Shown: positions 10,090-20,901, numbered from the stretch's first letter. The stretch is DNA of 64,000 nt from Saccharomonospora xinjiangensis XJ-54 (GCF_000258175.1 NZ_JH636049.1:1837482-1901481), one strand, 5' to 3'. Notes: generated from the letters alone by a model not told the origin. Numbers and translations: made by a program.

Positions 10090-10216
10090 TGGAATGTCCT
10101 CCTGGACTTTCTTGCTGCCGACCGGCGTGGCTGCCGACCGGCGATTCGTTCTGCTCGGTTGTGCGGACCTCAGGGGAAGGCCCCTTTCGCGCCCGCGTTT
10201 GGGTGCTCCGGGTGGT
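10090..10216. other. tuf leader with small repeats and hairpin
   Basis: This is the tuf-proximal part of the fusA-tuf spacer. The 14-base sequence gctgccgaccggcg occurs twice in direct orientation (10114-10127 and 10130-10143), giving two GC-rich stem candidates just upstream of the tuf ribosome binding site. A small hairpin aggggaaggcccct is at 10172-10185. It may serve as a processing site, weak terminator or tuf leader element; no promoter is clear. Confidence 0.4.
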
Positions 10217-10437
10217 TACTCCCCCGTCGCCTTCGCGCTAGCCCTGGCTCGGCTCCGGGCTCGCTCCGCTCCGCGTCAACACGCGATGCTCACTCCCCCG
10301 TCGCCTTCGCGATAACCACTGCTCGACTCCGGGCTCGCTCCGCTCCGCGTCAACACGCGATGCTCACTCCCCCGTCGCCTTCGCGATAACCACTGCTCGA
10401 CTCCGGGCTCGCTCCGCTCCGCGTGAACACGCGATGC

Positions 10438-10461
<24 letters not shown>
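10217..10461. repeat. 74-bp tandem repeats that include the fusA 3' end
   Basis: Three head-to-tail units of exactly 74 bases start at 10217, 10291 and 10365; a fourth, partial unit (10439-10461) is the end of fusA itself. Units two and three differ at only one base; unit one is diverged near its middle. Each begins with the 23 bases that encode the last EF-G codons (IAKATGE and stop, read on the minus strand), followed by about 50 bases rich in ctcgctccgctccgcg. The array therefore looks like repeated duplication of the gene end plus its downstream sequence. Confidence 0.9.
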
Positions 10462-12543
<2,082 letters not shown>

Positions 12544-12637
12544 TTGAATGTTCCCCTGTCTCAAACGTGGAACCCGGCATTGGCGCCGTCAATCGGACCG
12601 GGCCGACGGTGTTGCCTAAAGTTCACTGCTGTACGGC

Positions 12638-13108
12638 TCACCAGCGGTAGTGAGCGAAGGCCTTGTTGGACTCAGCCATCTTGTGGGTGTCCTCGCGGCG
12701 CTTCACGCTGGCCCCGAGGCCGTTGCTCGCGTCGAGCAGCTCGTTCTGCAGGCGTTCGATCATGGTCTTCTCACGACGCTGGCGGGCGTACGTGGTGATC
12801 CAACGCAGCGCAAGGGTGGTCGAGCGACCGGGCTTGACCTCGATCGGGACCTGGTAGGTGGCACCACCGACACGCCGGCTCTTCACCTCGAGGGTGGGCC
12901 GAACGTTGTCGAGTGCGCGCTTCAGGGTGACGACCGGGTCGGTGCCGGTCTTCTCGCGCGCGCCCTCCAGTGCGCCGTAGACGATGCGCTCCGCGATGGA
13001 GCGCTTGCCGTCCTGCAGCACCTTGTTCACCAGCTGGGTGACAAGCGGAGACTGGTACACCGGATCAGCGATCAGCGGCCGCTTCGGGGCCGGACCCTTG
13101 CGGGGCAT
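12638..13108 (-). CDS. rpsG: 30S ribosomal protein S7
   Basis: S7 nucleates assembly of the small-subunit head and contacts E-site tRNA. The 156-residue protein starts [18 protein letters not shown] and contains [18 protein letters not shown] and [16 protein letters not shown], both diagnostic. It ends [18 protein letters not shown]. The start overlaps the rpsL stop (TAATG), a coupling typical of the str operon. Confidence 0.98.
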   Translation of the reverse strand: MPRKGPAPKRPLIADPVYQSPLVTQLVNKVLQDGKRSIAERIVYGALEGAREKTGTDPVVTLKRALDNVRPTLEVKSRRVGGATYQVPIEVKPGRSTTLALRWITTYARQRREKTMIERLQNELLDASNGLGASVKRREDTHKMAESNKAFAHYRW

Positions 13109-13482
13109 TAGCTCTTCTCCTTCTTCGCGCCGTACCGACTGCGCGCCTGCTTGCGGTTCTTCACGCCCTGCGTGTCGAGCGAACCGCGGATGATCTTGTA
13201 GCGAACACCCGGCAAGTCCTTCACACGGCCGCCACGGACGAGCACCATCGAGTGCTCTTGAAGGTTGTGACCCTCACCGGGAATGTAGGCCGTGACTTCG
13301 ATGCCGTTGCTCAGCTTCACGCGGGCGACCTTGCGCAGGGCCGAGTTCGGCTTCTTGGGCGTGGTCGTGTACACGCGCGTGCACACACCACGACGCTGCG
13401 GGCTTCCCTTGAGCGCCGCCGTCTTCTGCTTGGCAGCCTTGTCCTGGCGGCCCTTACGGACCAGCTGCTGGATCGTGGGCAA
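13108..13482 (-). CDS. rpsL: 30S ribosomal protein S12
   Basis: S12 is at the decoding centre and controls accuracy; it is the classic streptomycin-resistance locus. The 124-residue protein starts [15 protein letters not shown]. It has lysines at 43 (TTPKKPNS) and 88 (GRVKDLPG), the streptomycin-sensitive wild-type residues. It is the first gene of the str operon; its promoter must lie in the 476-base region upstream. Confidence 0.98.
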   Translation of the reverse strand: MPTIQQLVRKGRQDKAAKQKTAALKGSPQRRGVCTRVYTTTPKKPNSALRKVARVKLSNGIEVTAYIPGEGHNLQEHSMVLVRGGRVKDLPGVRYKIIRGSLDTQGVKNRKQARSRYGAKKEKS

Positions 13483-13958
13483 TGGACCAGCCTTCTGTTG
13501 CGTCTACCTAGCTCTACGTTGTCTCCCCGGTACCCGCGGTCGGGCGTGTCGGCCCGTCTCAGGATCGAGAAACGACCCCTCAACTTCCCATCGGGATTGC
13601 CGTGGAACTCCGCCTGACTCGACCGCGGGAGGGCGCCACAACGCCCAGCCGCGACCTGAAGGCACACGGAGGGCCCGACAGCCTGCCGGGCACGGTCGTC
13701 AAAGATACCCGCCCACATTCACGGCTACCACATCGGGGGTGGCCTATCACCACCGATGACCAACGTGAGCCAGGACGGGTGGCTTCTGTTCCCACAGTCT
13801 ACCTGACCTGGCCGGACCAGGTGAGAATCCCGGTCTTTGGGGCCGCCGAGTGACTTCCGCCCAATCGGCCAGAACCGGCCACGCCGAGGGCACTTCTGGT
13901 CCATGATTGCTCACGCATTGTGCCCAACCATGGGCTGAGGTAATGACGGAGGACCGGG
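13483..13958. other. divergent intergenic region between rpsL and the accessory block
   Basis: No gene is seen in these 476 bases. They hold the leader and promoter of rpsL on the minus strand and the promoter of the plus-strand gene at 13959. The best promoter-like element is TAGACT on the minus strand at 13796-13801, next to a palindrome, which would give a leader of about 300 bases for rpsL. The last bases before 13959 hold the binding site ggagga for that gene. Confidence 0.5.
13796..13822 (-). promoter_or_regulatory. candidate rpsL promoter with adjacent palindrome
   Basis: On the minus strand TAGACT matches the actinobacterial -10 pattern TANNNT. Immediately upstream, in the -35 region, is the palindrome acctggccggaccaggt (13806-13822, 6-bp arms, 5-base centre). 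No good -35 hexamer is visible. The palindrome could be an operator; both calls are inferred from sequence shape only. Confidence 0.3.
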
Positions 13959-14540
13959 GTGTCAGCGGAGTTCGAGCGGCTCGTCGCACAGTTCGAGCAG
14001 TTCCAGGCAAAAATGAAGCGGGTTGACGACCAGCTCGCGAACGTTGGACAGATGCAGCATGAGATCGCGGCTGTCGAGGCCACGGCTGCGAACGCCGACC
14101 GCAGTGTGACTGTCGTGGCAGGTCCGGGTGGCGCGATCAAGGACATTCATCTGACCGACCAGGCCCTCGCCCAGCGGCCGCAGGTGCTGGCCTCGGAGTT
14201 GATGGCGACCATCCAGCAGGCTGTTGCCGAGGCGGCACGCAAGCAGGCCGGGATCGTCGATGATCACGTGGCCGGGATGGGGATCACCGACCAGGTGCTT
14301 GAGACGCAGGCGCAACTGTTCGGCACGTCCACCGACGAGCTGAGGGAACGGCTGGAGCAGGAACGGCCCGCGAGGCAGCCACGCCCGCGCCCCGAGGAGG
14401 AGTACCACGAGGACTACTCCCATCAGGACTTCCTCGACGGCGACGACGCTCAGCAGAGCGCCCCTCCGCCGGTGTCGGGTGGAGGCTCAGCGGGCGACGA
14501 CTTCCTGCAGAACCTCTTCAACGACGACGACCATCGCTGA
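13959..14540 (+). CDS. YbaB/EbfC-like protein
   Basis: The first about 115 of the 193 residues resemble the YbaB/EbfC nucleoid-associated family: helices (EFERLVAQFEQFQAKMKRVDD), a short beta region (DRSVTVVAGPGGAIKDIHLTD), then a long helix. The C-terminal 60-70 residues are acidic and Pro/Arg-rich and probably disordered. Start is GTG at 13959 with ggagga 7 bases upstream. It opens the plus-strand block that encodes EspC-like and WXG proteins. YbaB-like genes are often found next to actinobacterial type VII loci, where their role is unclear; DNA binding is not shown by the sequence. Confidence 0.75.
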   Translation: MSAEFERLVAQFEQFQAKMKRVDDQLANVGQMQHEIAAVEATAANADRSVTVVAGPGGAIKDIHLTDQALAQRPQVLASELMATIQQAVAEAARKQAGIVDDHVAGMGITDQVLETQAQLFGTSTDELRERLEQERPARQPRPRPEEEYHEDYSHQDFLDGDDAQQSAPPPVSGGGSAGDDFLQNLFNDDDHR

Positions 14541-14608
14541 GGCGCGCCGCCAGCACGTACGGTTCGCGCCCTCCGAGAGCTCGGGCGGCGTGAACGGCAA
14601 GGGGGATC

Positions 14609-15715
14609 ATGACATTCGACGAAGTGCTGCCCGCGATCATCGTGATCGGTTTCGGCATCGTCATCGCACTCGGTGCGGGGGGCTCGGCTCTGCGCAGGCG
14701 GGCGCGAAGGGATGCCGCGCATGTGCCCGGCATCCAGGAAGTGCGGCCCCAGGAGTGGGGTGCCGCGCCGCCTCACCAGTTCGCCGCCCCGCAGCAGCAG
14801 GCGCAGAAATGGGGAGGCCCGGCAGCACCGGCACCACAGCACCAGGCACCACTCCAACCTGCCCCGCAGGGCTGGCCCACGGCAGCACCGGCACCACTGC
14901 CGCAACCTGGGCACCCCACACAGCCGCCGCATCACCCACCCGGCCTCCCCGCATCGCAGTGGCAGCCTCCCGAGACAGCCACCGTGGCCGAGGGGGATCC
15001 GTCCTCCGACCCTCGATACCGAACCGGCACGACGCTCCAGGTGCTCGCCTGGATCATCGGCATCGCGATCAGCGTCCTGTGGATCGCCGAGTCGGTCGGG
15101 TTCTGGGGGTTCATGACGATCGTCCTCATGGTCGTGGTCGTGCCGATCGTGATCGGGCTCGCGGTGACGACATTGGCCCGCGCCCGCAGAGAGAACAAGA
15201 AGGCCTCCGCGCCCGGCAGGGTGCTGGGCGCGCTGTTCGCGGGCTGTCTCTTCGTCGTCGGCCTCGACATGCTGATCAACGGCCTTGCGTTCCAGCTGAA
15301 CTTCGCGCAGCCGATCGACGTGCACGTCACCGCCGTCAAGGACGGGGTCGTCAAATCGTCGAGGAACCATCGCGGTCAACGGCGCAGCCACCACTACCCC
15401 GGCATCCATGTCGATGGCTACTACTTCGTCGAAGAGGAACAGCACAGAATCACCGAACAACCTTGGCCGGACGGCACGCCGCCGCCCCAGCGCGGTGACG
15501 TGGTAACAGGACGGAGGGCGCCGCTGTTGCCACACAGGGAGGTGTTCGAACCCTCCCCTGATGCGGGGTGGCTCGAACTCGGCATCGCGGGTGGGACGCT
15601 CGCGGGCGGTGGAGTCGTTCTCTACTTCGCCCTTCGCCGTCCGCGTAAGGAGAACGACGGAGCAGATTTGTCCACAGCGGACGCCGTCACGTACACGCAG
15701 AACGGGGGATCATGA
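14609..15715 (+). CDS. membrane protein with Pro/Gln-rich linker
   Basis: A 368-residue protein of unrecognised family. It has an N-terminal membrane segment (residues about 8-26), a basic patch (RRRARR), a linker of about 100 residues rich in Pro, Gln and Ala, two membrane segments around 145-195, another around 215-232, an outside domain with a His/Arg cluster (NHRGQRRSHHYPG) and a final membrane segment near 320-340. The ATG at 14609 follows ggggg. Its stop overlaps the next start (ATGA), so it is co-translated with the EspC-like gene. A role at the membrane for the secreted proteins of the block is inference. Confidence 0.7.
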   Translation: MTFDEVLPAIIVIGFGIVIALGAGGSALRRRARRDAAHVPGIQEVRPQEWGAAPPHQFAAPQQQAQKWGGPAAPAPQHQAPLQPAPQGWPTAAPAPLPQPGHPTQPPHHPPGLPASQWQPPETATVAEGDPSSDPRYRTGTTLQVLAWIIGIAISVLWIAESVGFWGFMTIVLMVVVVPIVIGLAVTTLARARRENKKASAPGRVLGALFAGCLFVVGLDMLINGLAFQLNFAQPIDVHVTAVKDGVVKSSRNHRGQRRSHHYPGIHVDGYYFVEEEQHRITEQPWPDGTPPPQRGDVVTGRRAPLLPHREVFEPSPDAGWLELGIAGGTLAGGGVVLYFALRRPRKENDGADLSTADAVTYTQNGGS

Positions 15716-16053
15716 GCGGATACAGCGTCACGCCCGAACACCTGGACAGCTATTCGCGGAAACTCACGGGACACATGTCCGCTGTAGAGCGGGTGAAGGG
15801 CATGGTCGAGGAGTCCGACGTGAGCGATGAATCGTGGGGCGTCGTCGGGCTTCTCGTCAAAGGTCAATACACGGACATGCTTGGCGACTTCAACAGTCTG
15901 CTCGACGAACTGCGGAACGGTCTGCAATCAGGTTCGGACAAGATAAAGAACGCCGCTGAACGTTACCGGACGGCCGAGCAGGAGAGCCAGCGCAGGCTCA
16001 AGGAGATCCTCTCCCAGCTCAACACCGTGAACGAAACCGGTAAGGCCACGTGA
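15712..16053 (+). CDS. EspC-like type VII secretion target, module 1
   Basis: A 113-residue helical protein of the EspC (ESX-1 secretion-associated) kind: it starts SGYSVTPEHLDSYSRKL, has SWG at 41-43 in DESWGVVGLLVKGQY, and ends with a Yxxx[DE] element (Y85 to E89), the general type VII export signal form. It overlaps the upstream membrane protein by four bases and lies 38 bases before a long WXG protein, as espC lies beside espA in mycobacteria. Two paralogues follow at 18689 and 20902 with the same motif. Secretion is inferred from the motif and pairing; no signal peptide is present. Confidence 0.75.
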   Translation: MSGYSVTPEHLDSYSRKLTGHMSAVERVKGMVEESDVSDESWGVVGLLVKGQYTDMLGDFNSLLDELRNGLQSGSDKIKNAAERYRTAEQESQRRLKEILSQLNTVNETGKAT

Positions 16054-16090
16054 CAAGTTCTTTCTCGACGGACTTTGGGGGACTACGACG

Positions 16091-17179
16091 ATGAGCGATC
16101 CACTCGGCGATATCGAAATCAAGGAAGAACCGACGTACGGCGAAGAAGTCATCGAGGCGATTCCGCTCTCCTCGCCGGTGACCGAGGCGGTGAAAGCCGT
16201 TTCCGACGGCTTCTCGACCGGGGACGTGGAGACTCTGTTCGGTTCCGGCGCCGACTTCATCTCAAGTTGCGCGGACATGGCAGGCGAATTTCTGCTCGAC
16301 CCGATCGGCACACTGGTCGGTCAGGGCCTTGAATTCCTCCTCGCCATCTGCCAGCCGCTACAGGATCTCATTCAGCTCGTTACAGGTGACGGGGGTTCGC
16401 TGGAGCGTGCGGCGGAGAACTTCGGCGCGATCGGGCAGGGGCTCAACGATTTCGGGGAGCAGTTCGCGAGTGAAGCCGACGAATTCCTGGCGAGCTGGCA
16501 TGGGCCTGCCGCGGATGCCGCCGCCGAGAAACTGGCGGCGTTCGCCGTAGGAATCCGCGGTGTCGCCGGTGAAGCCGGCAACATCGCGAGGTTGTTGCAG
16601 TTGTCCAGCATCATCATGAAGGTGATCGAGGAGTTCATCATGGCGCTCCTCACCGAACTCATCACGTGGCTATTGATGATTTGGATTCCCGCTCTCGCCG
16701 CCTCGGCTGTCACCTTCGGCGGTTCGACTGCCGCGGCAGGCGCCGCCACCGCCGTCCGCGCCACACAGACCACGAGCAGGGCCACGAAGCAGGTGAACTG
16801 GCTGCGCAAACTGCTCGACAAGATCAAGGAAGTTCTCGGCAAGCTGCGTGACTGGCTGGCGAAACAGGGCAGGACGGTCCGGGAGGCGATGGAGCACAAG
16901 AGGAACGTCGTGCGAGAAGCCACCGATGCCATCGACAACGGGCCGGGCAGGGGTACCTGGGCTCAGCGATTGCACCACGAACAGAACGGCATGATCGGCC
17001 AGCGGGTCGAGGCCGGGTTTCGAGAGTCGATGCGCGGGGTGGCGAAGGACAGTCTCAACGAGCATCTCGGTGTGGACAGCTGGGCGGGCCATGCCGAAAG
17101 CATCGGCTCGGGTGTCGAGTACGGCGAGATCGGCGAGGATCAATCCACCTCACAGACCTCGCGGCAGCTGGATCTGTAG
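16091..17179 (+). CDS. long EspA-like WXG protein, module 1
   Basis: A 362-residue protein with no exact family name known to me. After about 60 variable residues it has the shared core: GTLVGQGLEFLLAICQPLQD, then helices with ASWHG (W136-G138), then a strongly hydrophobic stretch near 170-215 (ALLTELITWLLMIWIPALA) and an Ala-rich helix. A basic amphipathic region follows, and the C-terminus is polar. The W-x-G motif in a helical hairpin and the pairing with an EspC-like gene suggest an ESX-type substrate similar in layout to EspA. Its paralogues are at 19049 and 21235. Pore formation or membrane insertion is possible but not shown. Confidence 0.65.
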   Translation: MSDPLGDIEIKEEPTYGEEVIEAIPLSSPVTEAVKAVSDGFSTGDVETLFGSGADFISSCADMAGEFLLDPIGTLVGQGLEFLLAICQPLQDLIQLVTGDGGSLERAAENFGAIGQGLNDFGEQFASEADEFLASWHGPAADAAAEKLAAFAVGIRGVAGEAGNIARLLQLSSIIMKVIEEFIMALLTELITWLLMIWIPALAASAVTFGGSTAAAGAATAVRATQTTSRATKQVNWLRKLLDKIKEVLGKLRDWLAKQGRTVREAMEHKRNVVREATDAIDNGPGRGTWAQRLHHEQNGMIGQRVEAGFRESMRGVAKDSLNEHLGVDSWAGHAESIGSGVEYGEIGEDQSTSQTSRQLDL

Positions 17180-17248
17180 TAGCGGACGAGGTGCGGCGGG
17201 CCGGTCCCGATCGGCCCTGCCGAGTTGTCGAGAAACGAGGTGTGCCGA

Positions 17249-17881
17249 ATGGATTGGGCAATTCTCGCGCCGGAACACCCCCTCGGCTGGGTCGTCCTCG
17301 CGGGCGTCGGCTTCGGGTTGAGCTGGTGGGCATGGCAAAGTGCTATGGTCGTGTGGTTCGGCACGTTCGGCGCGGAGGCGCTCGCGCGTGAACGCAACTG
17401 GCTTTTCCGGCATGGGGAAAGGGATATCGGCTACTTCGGTGACAACACCAATCCCGAGGAAGCCGACTGGGACCGTTCCCCGCCGCCGGGCACCGTCTTC
17501 GAGTTGCTCGGCGACATCGAGGGTTTCGTCTTCCATGCGCGGCAATGGCGCTATCGGCCTCAGAACATCGGTTTTCTGACTGTCCGCAATCGCTGGAAGT
17601 ACCACTACGTGGTGGCGCTGGCGACGACGCCACAGCCGTACGACGGCCGCTTCACCAGCCATCGCGGCGCTGCGGTCAACGACCTGAGGAAAGCGCTCTA
17701 CCCCGCCTTTCTGACCTGGGAGAAGCAGACCAAGAATCAACCGCCCCCGCCGCACGGTTTTCTCGCGGGCCACGGGCTCCTCTCTATGAAGCGGCCATGC
17801 CAACGTCTGACGAAGCGGCGGCTGCTGGCGGATCTCGACCTGCTCGTGAGCAAGGTGCGGCCCACGGCAGGCCGTGGCTGA
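17249..17881 (+). CDS. N-terminally anchored accessory protein, module 1
   Basis: A 210-residue protein with one membrane segment near the N-terminus (WVVLAGVGFGLSWWAWQ) and a soluble domain of about 170 residues with many Trp and Arg (FHARQWRYRPQN, NRWKYHY). No family is recognised. The ATG at 17249 follows a GAGGTG-type binding site; a GTG eight codons earlier is less likely. It follows the long WXG protein by 69 bases, and the same place in module 3 is taken by a similar anchored protein at 22360. Its conserved position suggests a partner or protection role for the neighbouring secreted protein; this is inference. Confidence 0.6.
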   Translation: MDWAILAPEHPLGWVVLAGVGFGLSWWAWQSAMVVWFGTFGAEALARERNWLFRHGERDIGYFGDNTNPEEADWDRSPPPGTVFELLGDIEGFVFHARQWRYRPQNIGFLTVRNRWKYHYVVALATTPQPYDGRFTSHRGAAVNDLRKALYPAFLTWEKQTKNQPPPPHGFLAGHGLLSMKRPCQRLTKRRLLADLDLLVSKVRPTAGRG

Positions 17882-17937
17882 GCGCACACCGCCGTGCTGT
17901 ACTTGCCGCGTCAGCCCGCTAACGGAAAGCCTCGTCG

Positions 17938-18621
17938 ATGACCACCTTGTCCGTCGTGATCCCGCTTCTCGTGGCCGGTGCTGTCGTGGTGCTGGTGGCC
18001 ACGGCTCGTTCGCGGCGGAAGGAGACGGCGAATCTACTGGTGGAGCGGGCTGAGTTCGCGCGCGGTGCCGGTGGGATCGAGTACTCGAACGGCAGCGGGA
18101 GGCCGTCGTTCGGGTACTTCCCCACCGAAGGCCGGGGTGAGTTTCCCCAGCCGTTCGACTATGCCGTCGAGTTCGTGCGCGGCAGCACACCGGTGGTGGC
18201 CTTCGAGAAGCGCGCCCGGAAGCAGTCGCCCGGCGGCACCAACAGCAGCGCACTTACCTACGAGTCCGTTGTGGAGGTTCCAGCCGCACGATGCCCTCGG
18301 TTGTGGATCGGGCCCGAACTGCTGGCTGTGCAGAACCTGGAGCTTCGTTCACAGATCGTGCCGGAACTCGCCGTGGGGCGGCAGCACAGGAAGCTGGTCG
18401 TCGCCTCGCCGGACGCGGACTTCGCGGGTTCCGCCGTCAGCCCCGAGACGCTGCAATGGCTCGCCGACCGGCTGGGGTCGTGGTTTCGCCCGATCGTGCT
18501 CGAACACGGGACTCTGCGGACGAACGCGCGGCCCGGCGAACGGCTGACGGCGGCCAACATTCTGTCCACAGCGGACTTGCTCATCGAATTACTCAAAGTC
18601 CTGCCACAGCACCTGCGTTGA
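17938..18621 (+). CDS. second anchored accessory protein, module 1
   Basis: A 227-residue protein with an N-terminal membrane segment (SVVIPLLVAGAVVVLVA, residues 5-21) followed by RSRRKE and a soluble domain. The domain ends with a helix-rich part (SPETLQWLADRLGSWFRPIVLE, then NILSTADLLIELLKVLPQ) that resembles in pattern the C-terminus of the protein at 22360 (PEALPKMLDAVLGLLERIP). The ATG at 17938 is 57 bases after the preceding gene. No known domain is recognised; it seems to be a diverged relative of the anchored proteins at 17249 and 22360. Confidence 0.6.
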   Translation: MTTLSVVIPLLVAGAVVVLVATARSRRKETANLLVERAEFARGAGGIEYSNGSGRPSFGYFPTEGRGEFPQPFDYAVEFVRGSTPVVAFEKRARKQSPGGTNSSALTYESVVEVPAARCPRLWIGPELLAVQNLELRSQIVPELAVGRQHRKLVVASPDADFAGSAVSPETLQWLADRLGSWFRPIVLEHGTLRTNARPGERLTAANILSTADLLIELLKVLPQHLR

Positions 18622-18688
18622 GGGAACCGCAAGGGGCCGTTCACGGTCAAAGGACCGATATGTCCGGGGGAACCGTCCGAGGAGAACC

Positions 18689-19036
18689 ATGGCCGACGGC
18701 TTCAGTGTGCAGGTGGAGGCGTTGCGCGGCTACCGCGACGCGCTCGACGATTTCGGTTCGCAGGCCGAGACTTTCGAGAGTCTGGTCGAGCGGGCGGATG
18801 TCGGGGACGAGTCGTGGGGGTTGGTCGGGCTCGCCACGAAAAGCTCCTACACCGAGGCCCTCGGGCAGTTGAACGACCTGCTCGCCCGCATGCGGGACGG
18901 CCTCACCGTGCTCGGTGAGAAGTTCAGCACCGCGGCCGAGCTGTACGCGAGCAACGACGACAACGGCGCGATCCAGCTCGGCGGCTACGAGGTCGAGATC
19001 GACAAGGTTGACGAAGCTCGCCCCGCAGGCGCCTGA
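18689..19036 (+). CDS. EspC-like type VII secretion target, module 2
   Basis: A 115-residue paralogue of the protein at 15712. It has the shared motif DESWGLVGLATKSSYTEAL (SWG at 42-44) and a canonical YxxxD element (Y86 to D90). After that it carries a C-terminal tail of 25 residues with IQLGGYEVEIDKVDE, which resembles the tail of the module 3 paralogue (GFKIEIDNR). The ATG at 18689 has an AGGAGA binding site. The gene lies 12 bases before the long WXG protein of its module. Export through an ESX machine is inferred. Confidence 0.75.
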   Translation: MADGFSVQVEALRGYRDALDDFGSQAETFESLVERADVGDESWGLVGLATKSSYTEALGQLNDLLARMRDGLTVLGEKFSTAAELYASNDDNGAIQLGGYEVEIDKVDEARPAGA

Positions 19037-19048
19037 GGAAGGACTCAC

Positions 19049-20200
19049 ATGACGATCGAGGTCACCGACGTCGCGGGATCGGTCGAGCTGAAAGGGGACG
19101 CGGAGAAGTCGTTCGGCGACAACGCGCTCGACCTCGCCAAGAAGGTGCCCGTCGCCAAGCAGGCCGTCAAGGGCTACGAGACGGTCACCAACATCTGGAA
19201 GGGACTGCCCGAGGACCCTGACGTCGCGGATGTGATGCTGCACGCGGGTGACGTCATCACCGACACCGCGAGTTTCGCGGCCGAATGCGCGATGGAAGCG
19301 GGCATGGCGGTGCTCGACCCCGTGGGCTGGCTGGTGAGCAACGGGCTCAACATCGTGCTGCACCTGGTGACGCCGCTTCAGGACGCGCTGCACATGGTGT
19401 CAGGAGACGGCCCCGCGTTGAGCACCGCTTCCGGCGACTTCGCGGCGATCGGCAACGGGCTCGTCGAGTATGCGGGCGAGTTCGTGCGGGTGGCCGACGA
19501 GGCGCTGGCGGAATGGCACGGCGAGGCCAGTGACACGGCCCGCAAAGCGCTCGCTGACTTCGCCAAGGGCATTGAAGGTGTGGCCACCAGCGCAGGCGGT
19601 GTCGCGGAGATCCTCGCAACGTCGTCGATGCTCATGACGATCGTCGAGGAGGTCGTCAAGGCGATCATCACGGAGTTCGTCACGTGGCTGATCTGGATCT
19701 GGGTTCCCGCGCTGGCGTCGTCCGTGGTGAGCCTCGGTTCCTCGGTCGCGGCGGCGATGACGGCGTCGGTGGCGAAGGCGGCGAGCACGTTCTCGCGGGC
19801 GACGAGCAAGATGGGCAAGCTCGGCACTCTGCTTGAGAAGATCCTGGAGTTCTTCAGGAAGTTCGGCTCCACGATGGTGTCGCTCGGCGAGAAACTCGGC
19901 GTCACGCCCAAGAACTACGGCGCGAACGTACTGGAAACGGTGGCCGAGGCCGGACGCGGCGGCGCGATGAGGACCGCGGTGACGGAGTCGCTCAAGGCGG
20001 GCGCCTCGCAGATCGCGAAGTCCACGATGGGCATCGACCCGAGCGGCGCTCCGGCGAACGGCGTGCAGGCCGGCAAGACCATCATCGACCACACCGGCAA
20101 GCTCGTCGATCACACCAAGGGCCTCAAGGACGCCTCCGGCAAGGGCGGTATCGGGTCGGGCGCCACACCTGACGAGACTCGCGAGTTGCTCGACATGTGA
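19049..20200 (+). CDS. long EspA-like WXG protein, module 2
   Basis: A 383-residue paralogue of the proteins at 16091 and 21235. Shared features are DPVGWLVSNGLNIVLHLVTPLQD, VSGDGPALSTASGDFAAIG, AEWHG (W156-G158), and the hydrophobic block VVKAIITEFVTWLIWIWVPALAS near 205-227. The C-terminal third, rich in Gly and Lys, diverges from the other two. ATG start with aaggact upstream, 12 bases after the EspC-like gene. Likely an ESX-type substrate, perhaps membrane-active. Confidence 0.65.
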   Translation: MTIEVTDVAGSVELKGDAEKSFGDNALDLAKKVPVAKQAVKGYETVTNIWKGLPEDPDVADVMLHAGDVITDTASFAAECAMEAGMAVLDPVGWLVSNGLNIVLHLVTPLQDALHMVSGDGPALSTASGDFAAIGNGLVEYAGEFVRVADEALAEWHGEASDTARKALADFAKGIEGVATSAGGVAEILATSSMLMTIVEEVVKAIITEFVTWLIWIWVPALASSVVSLGSSVAAAMTASVAKAASTFSRATSKMGKLGTLLEKILEFFRKFGSTMVSLGEKLGVTPKNYGANVLETVAEAGRGGAMRTAVTESLKAGASQIAKSTMGIDPSGAPANGVQAGKTIIDHTGKLVDHTKGLKDASGKGGIGSGATPDETRELLDM

Positions 20201-20216
20201 GGCGCCCGAGCGACCC

Positions 20217-20750
20217 TCACCGGCACGCGGCCGGTGCGCCGACGTCGTGGAGGTGGTGGACGAAGTCGTGCGCGAAATACCTGCCGAGGCTTTCCACCGT
20301 GAACCGGGTGCCGTCCGAACGTCGTCCCGTCCGGTGGGCCGCGTCGCCGGGCAGCTGGTCGAGGCGGGTCGCCGCCCGCTCGGCGGCGATGCTCAGGTCG
20401 GTCGCGACGGTCGAGGGGTCCTGCTCGTTGTAGCGGCCATCGATGGCGGCCTGGTCCTGGTGCCAGGCGGGGTAGGTCGGGTCGTCGTCGGCGAGCATCA
20501 GGAGGAGGCGTTCGTCGAGCAGCTGGAGTACGTCGCGCACATGGCAGGCGTACTCCAGCACCGACCATCGGTCGGGGCGAGGGCGGGTCCGCAGCCGCTC
20601 ACCGGAGTTCAGCACCTCACACCACGAGGCCGCGTTGGCGCGGATCAGCGCGGGAACGTCTTTCCAGCCGACTGCACCCGGGTCGAAACCGCACTCCGCG
20701 CAGGGCCGCTCCAGCACCCACGTCCAGTCCTTGGTGTCAGGTGTGATCAT
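20217..20750 (-). CDS. DinB-like four-helix protein
   Basis: A 177-residue protein of the DinB/MDMPI-like superfamily: four-helix bundles that bind a metal through three His residues and often act in thiol-dependent transferase reactions. Candidate ligands are the His in VLEYACHVRDVL and those in YFAHDFVHHLHDVG. It has an N-terminal CAECG pair that may bind a metal too. The ATG at 20750 is chosen because upstream sequence overlaps the divergent EspC-like gene start. It is the only minus-strand gene inside the secretion-like block and lies 16 bases from the convergent gene at 19049. Substrate unknown. Confidence 0.75.
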   Translation of the reverse strand: MITPDTKDWTWVLERPCAECGFDPGAVGWKDVPALIRANAASWCEVLNSGERLRTRPRPDRWSVLEYACHVRDVLQLLDERLLLMLADDDPTYPAWHQDQAAIDGRYNEQDPSTVATDLSIAAERAATRLDQLPGDAAHRTGRRSDGTRFTVESLGRYFAHDFVHHLHDVGAPAACR

Positions 20751-20901
20751 GGACTGATTTTCGTTGCGGACCTCGGTGCCGCACAAGCGTGAACCACAGC
20801 GCGGACGCTTGAGCGCCACCGAGGTTTCTCCGATCTCGCCACGAGAACCGCGCGGCGGTGGAATCATGAATCCTCGTTCTCGACATGGAGGAGGAGGGCA
20901 C

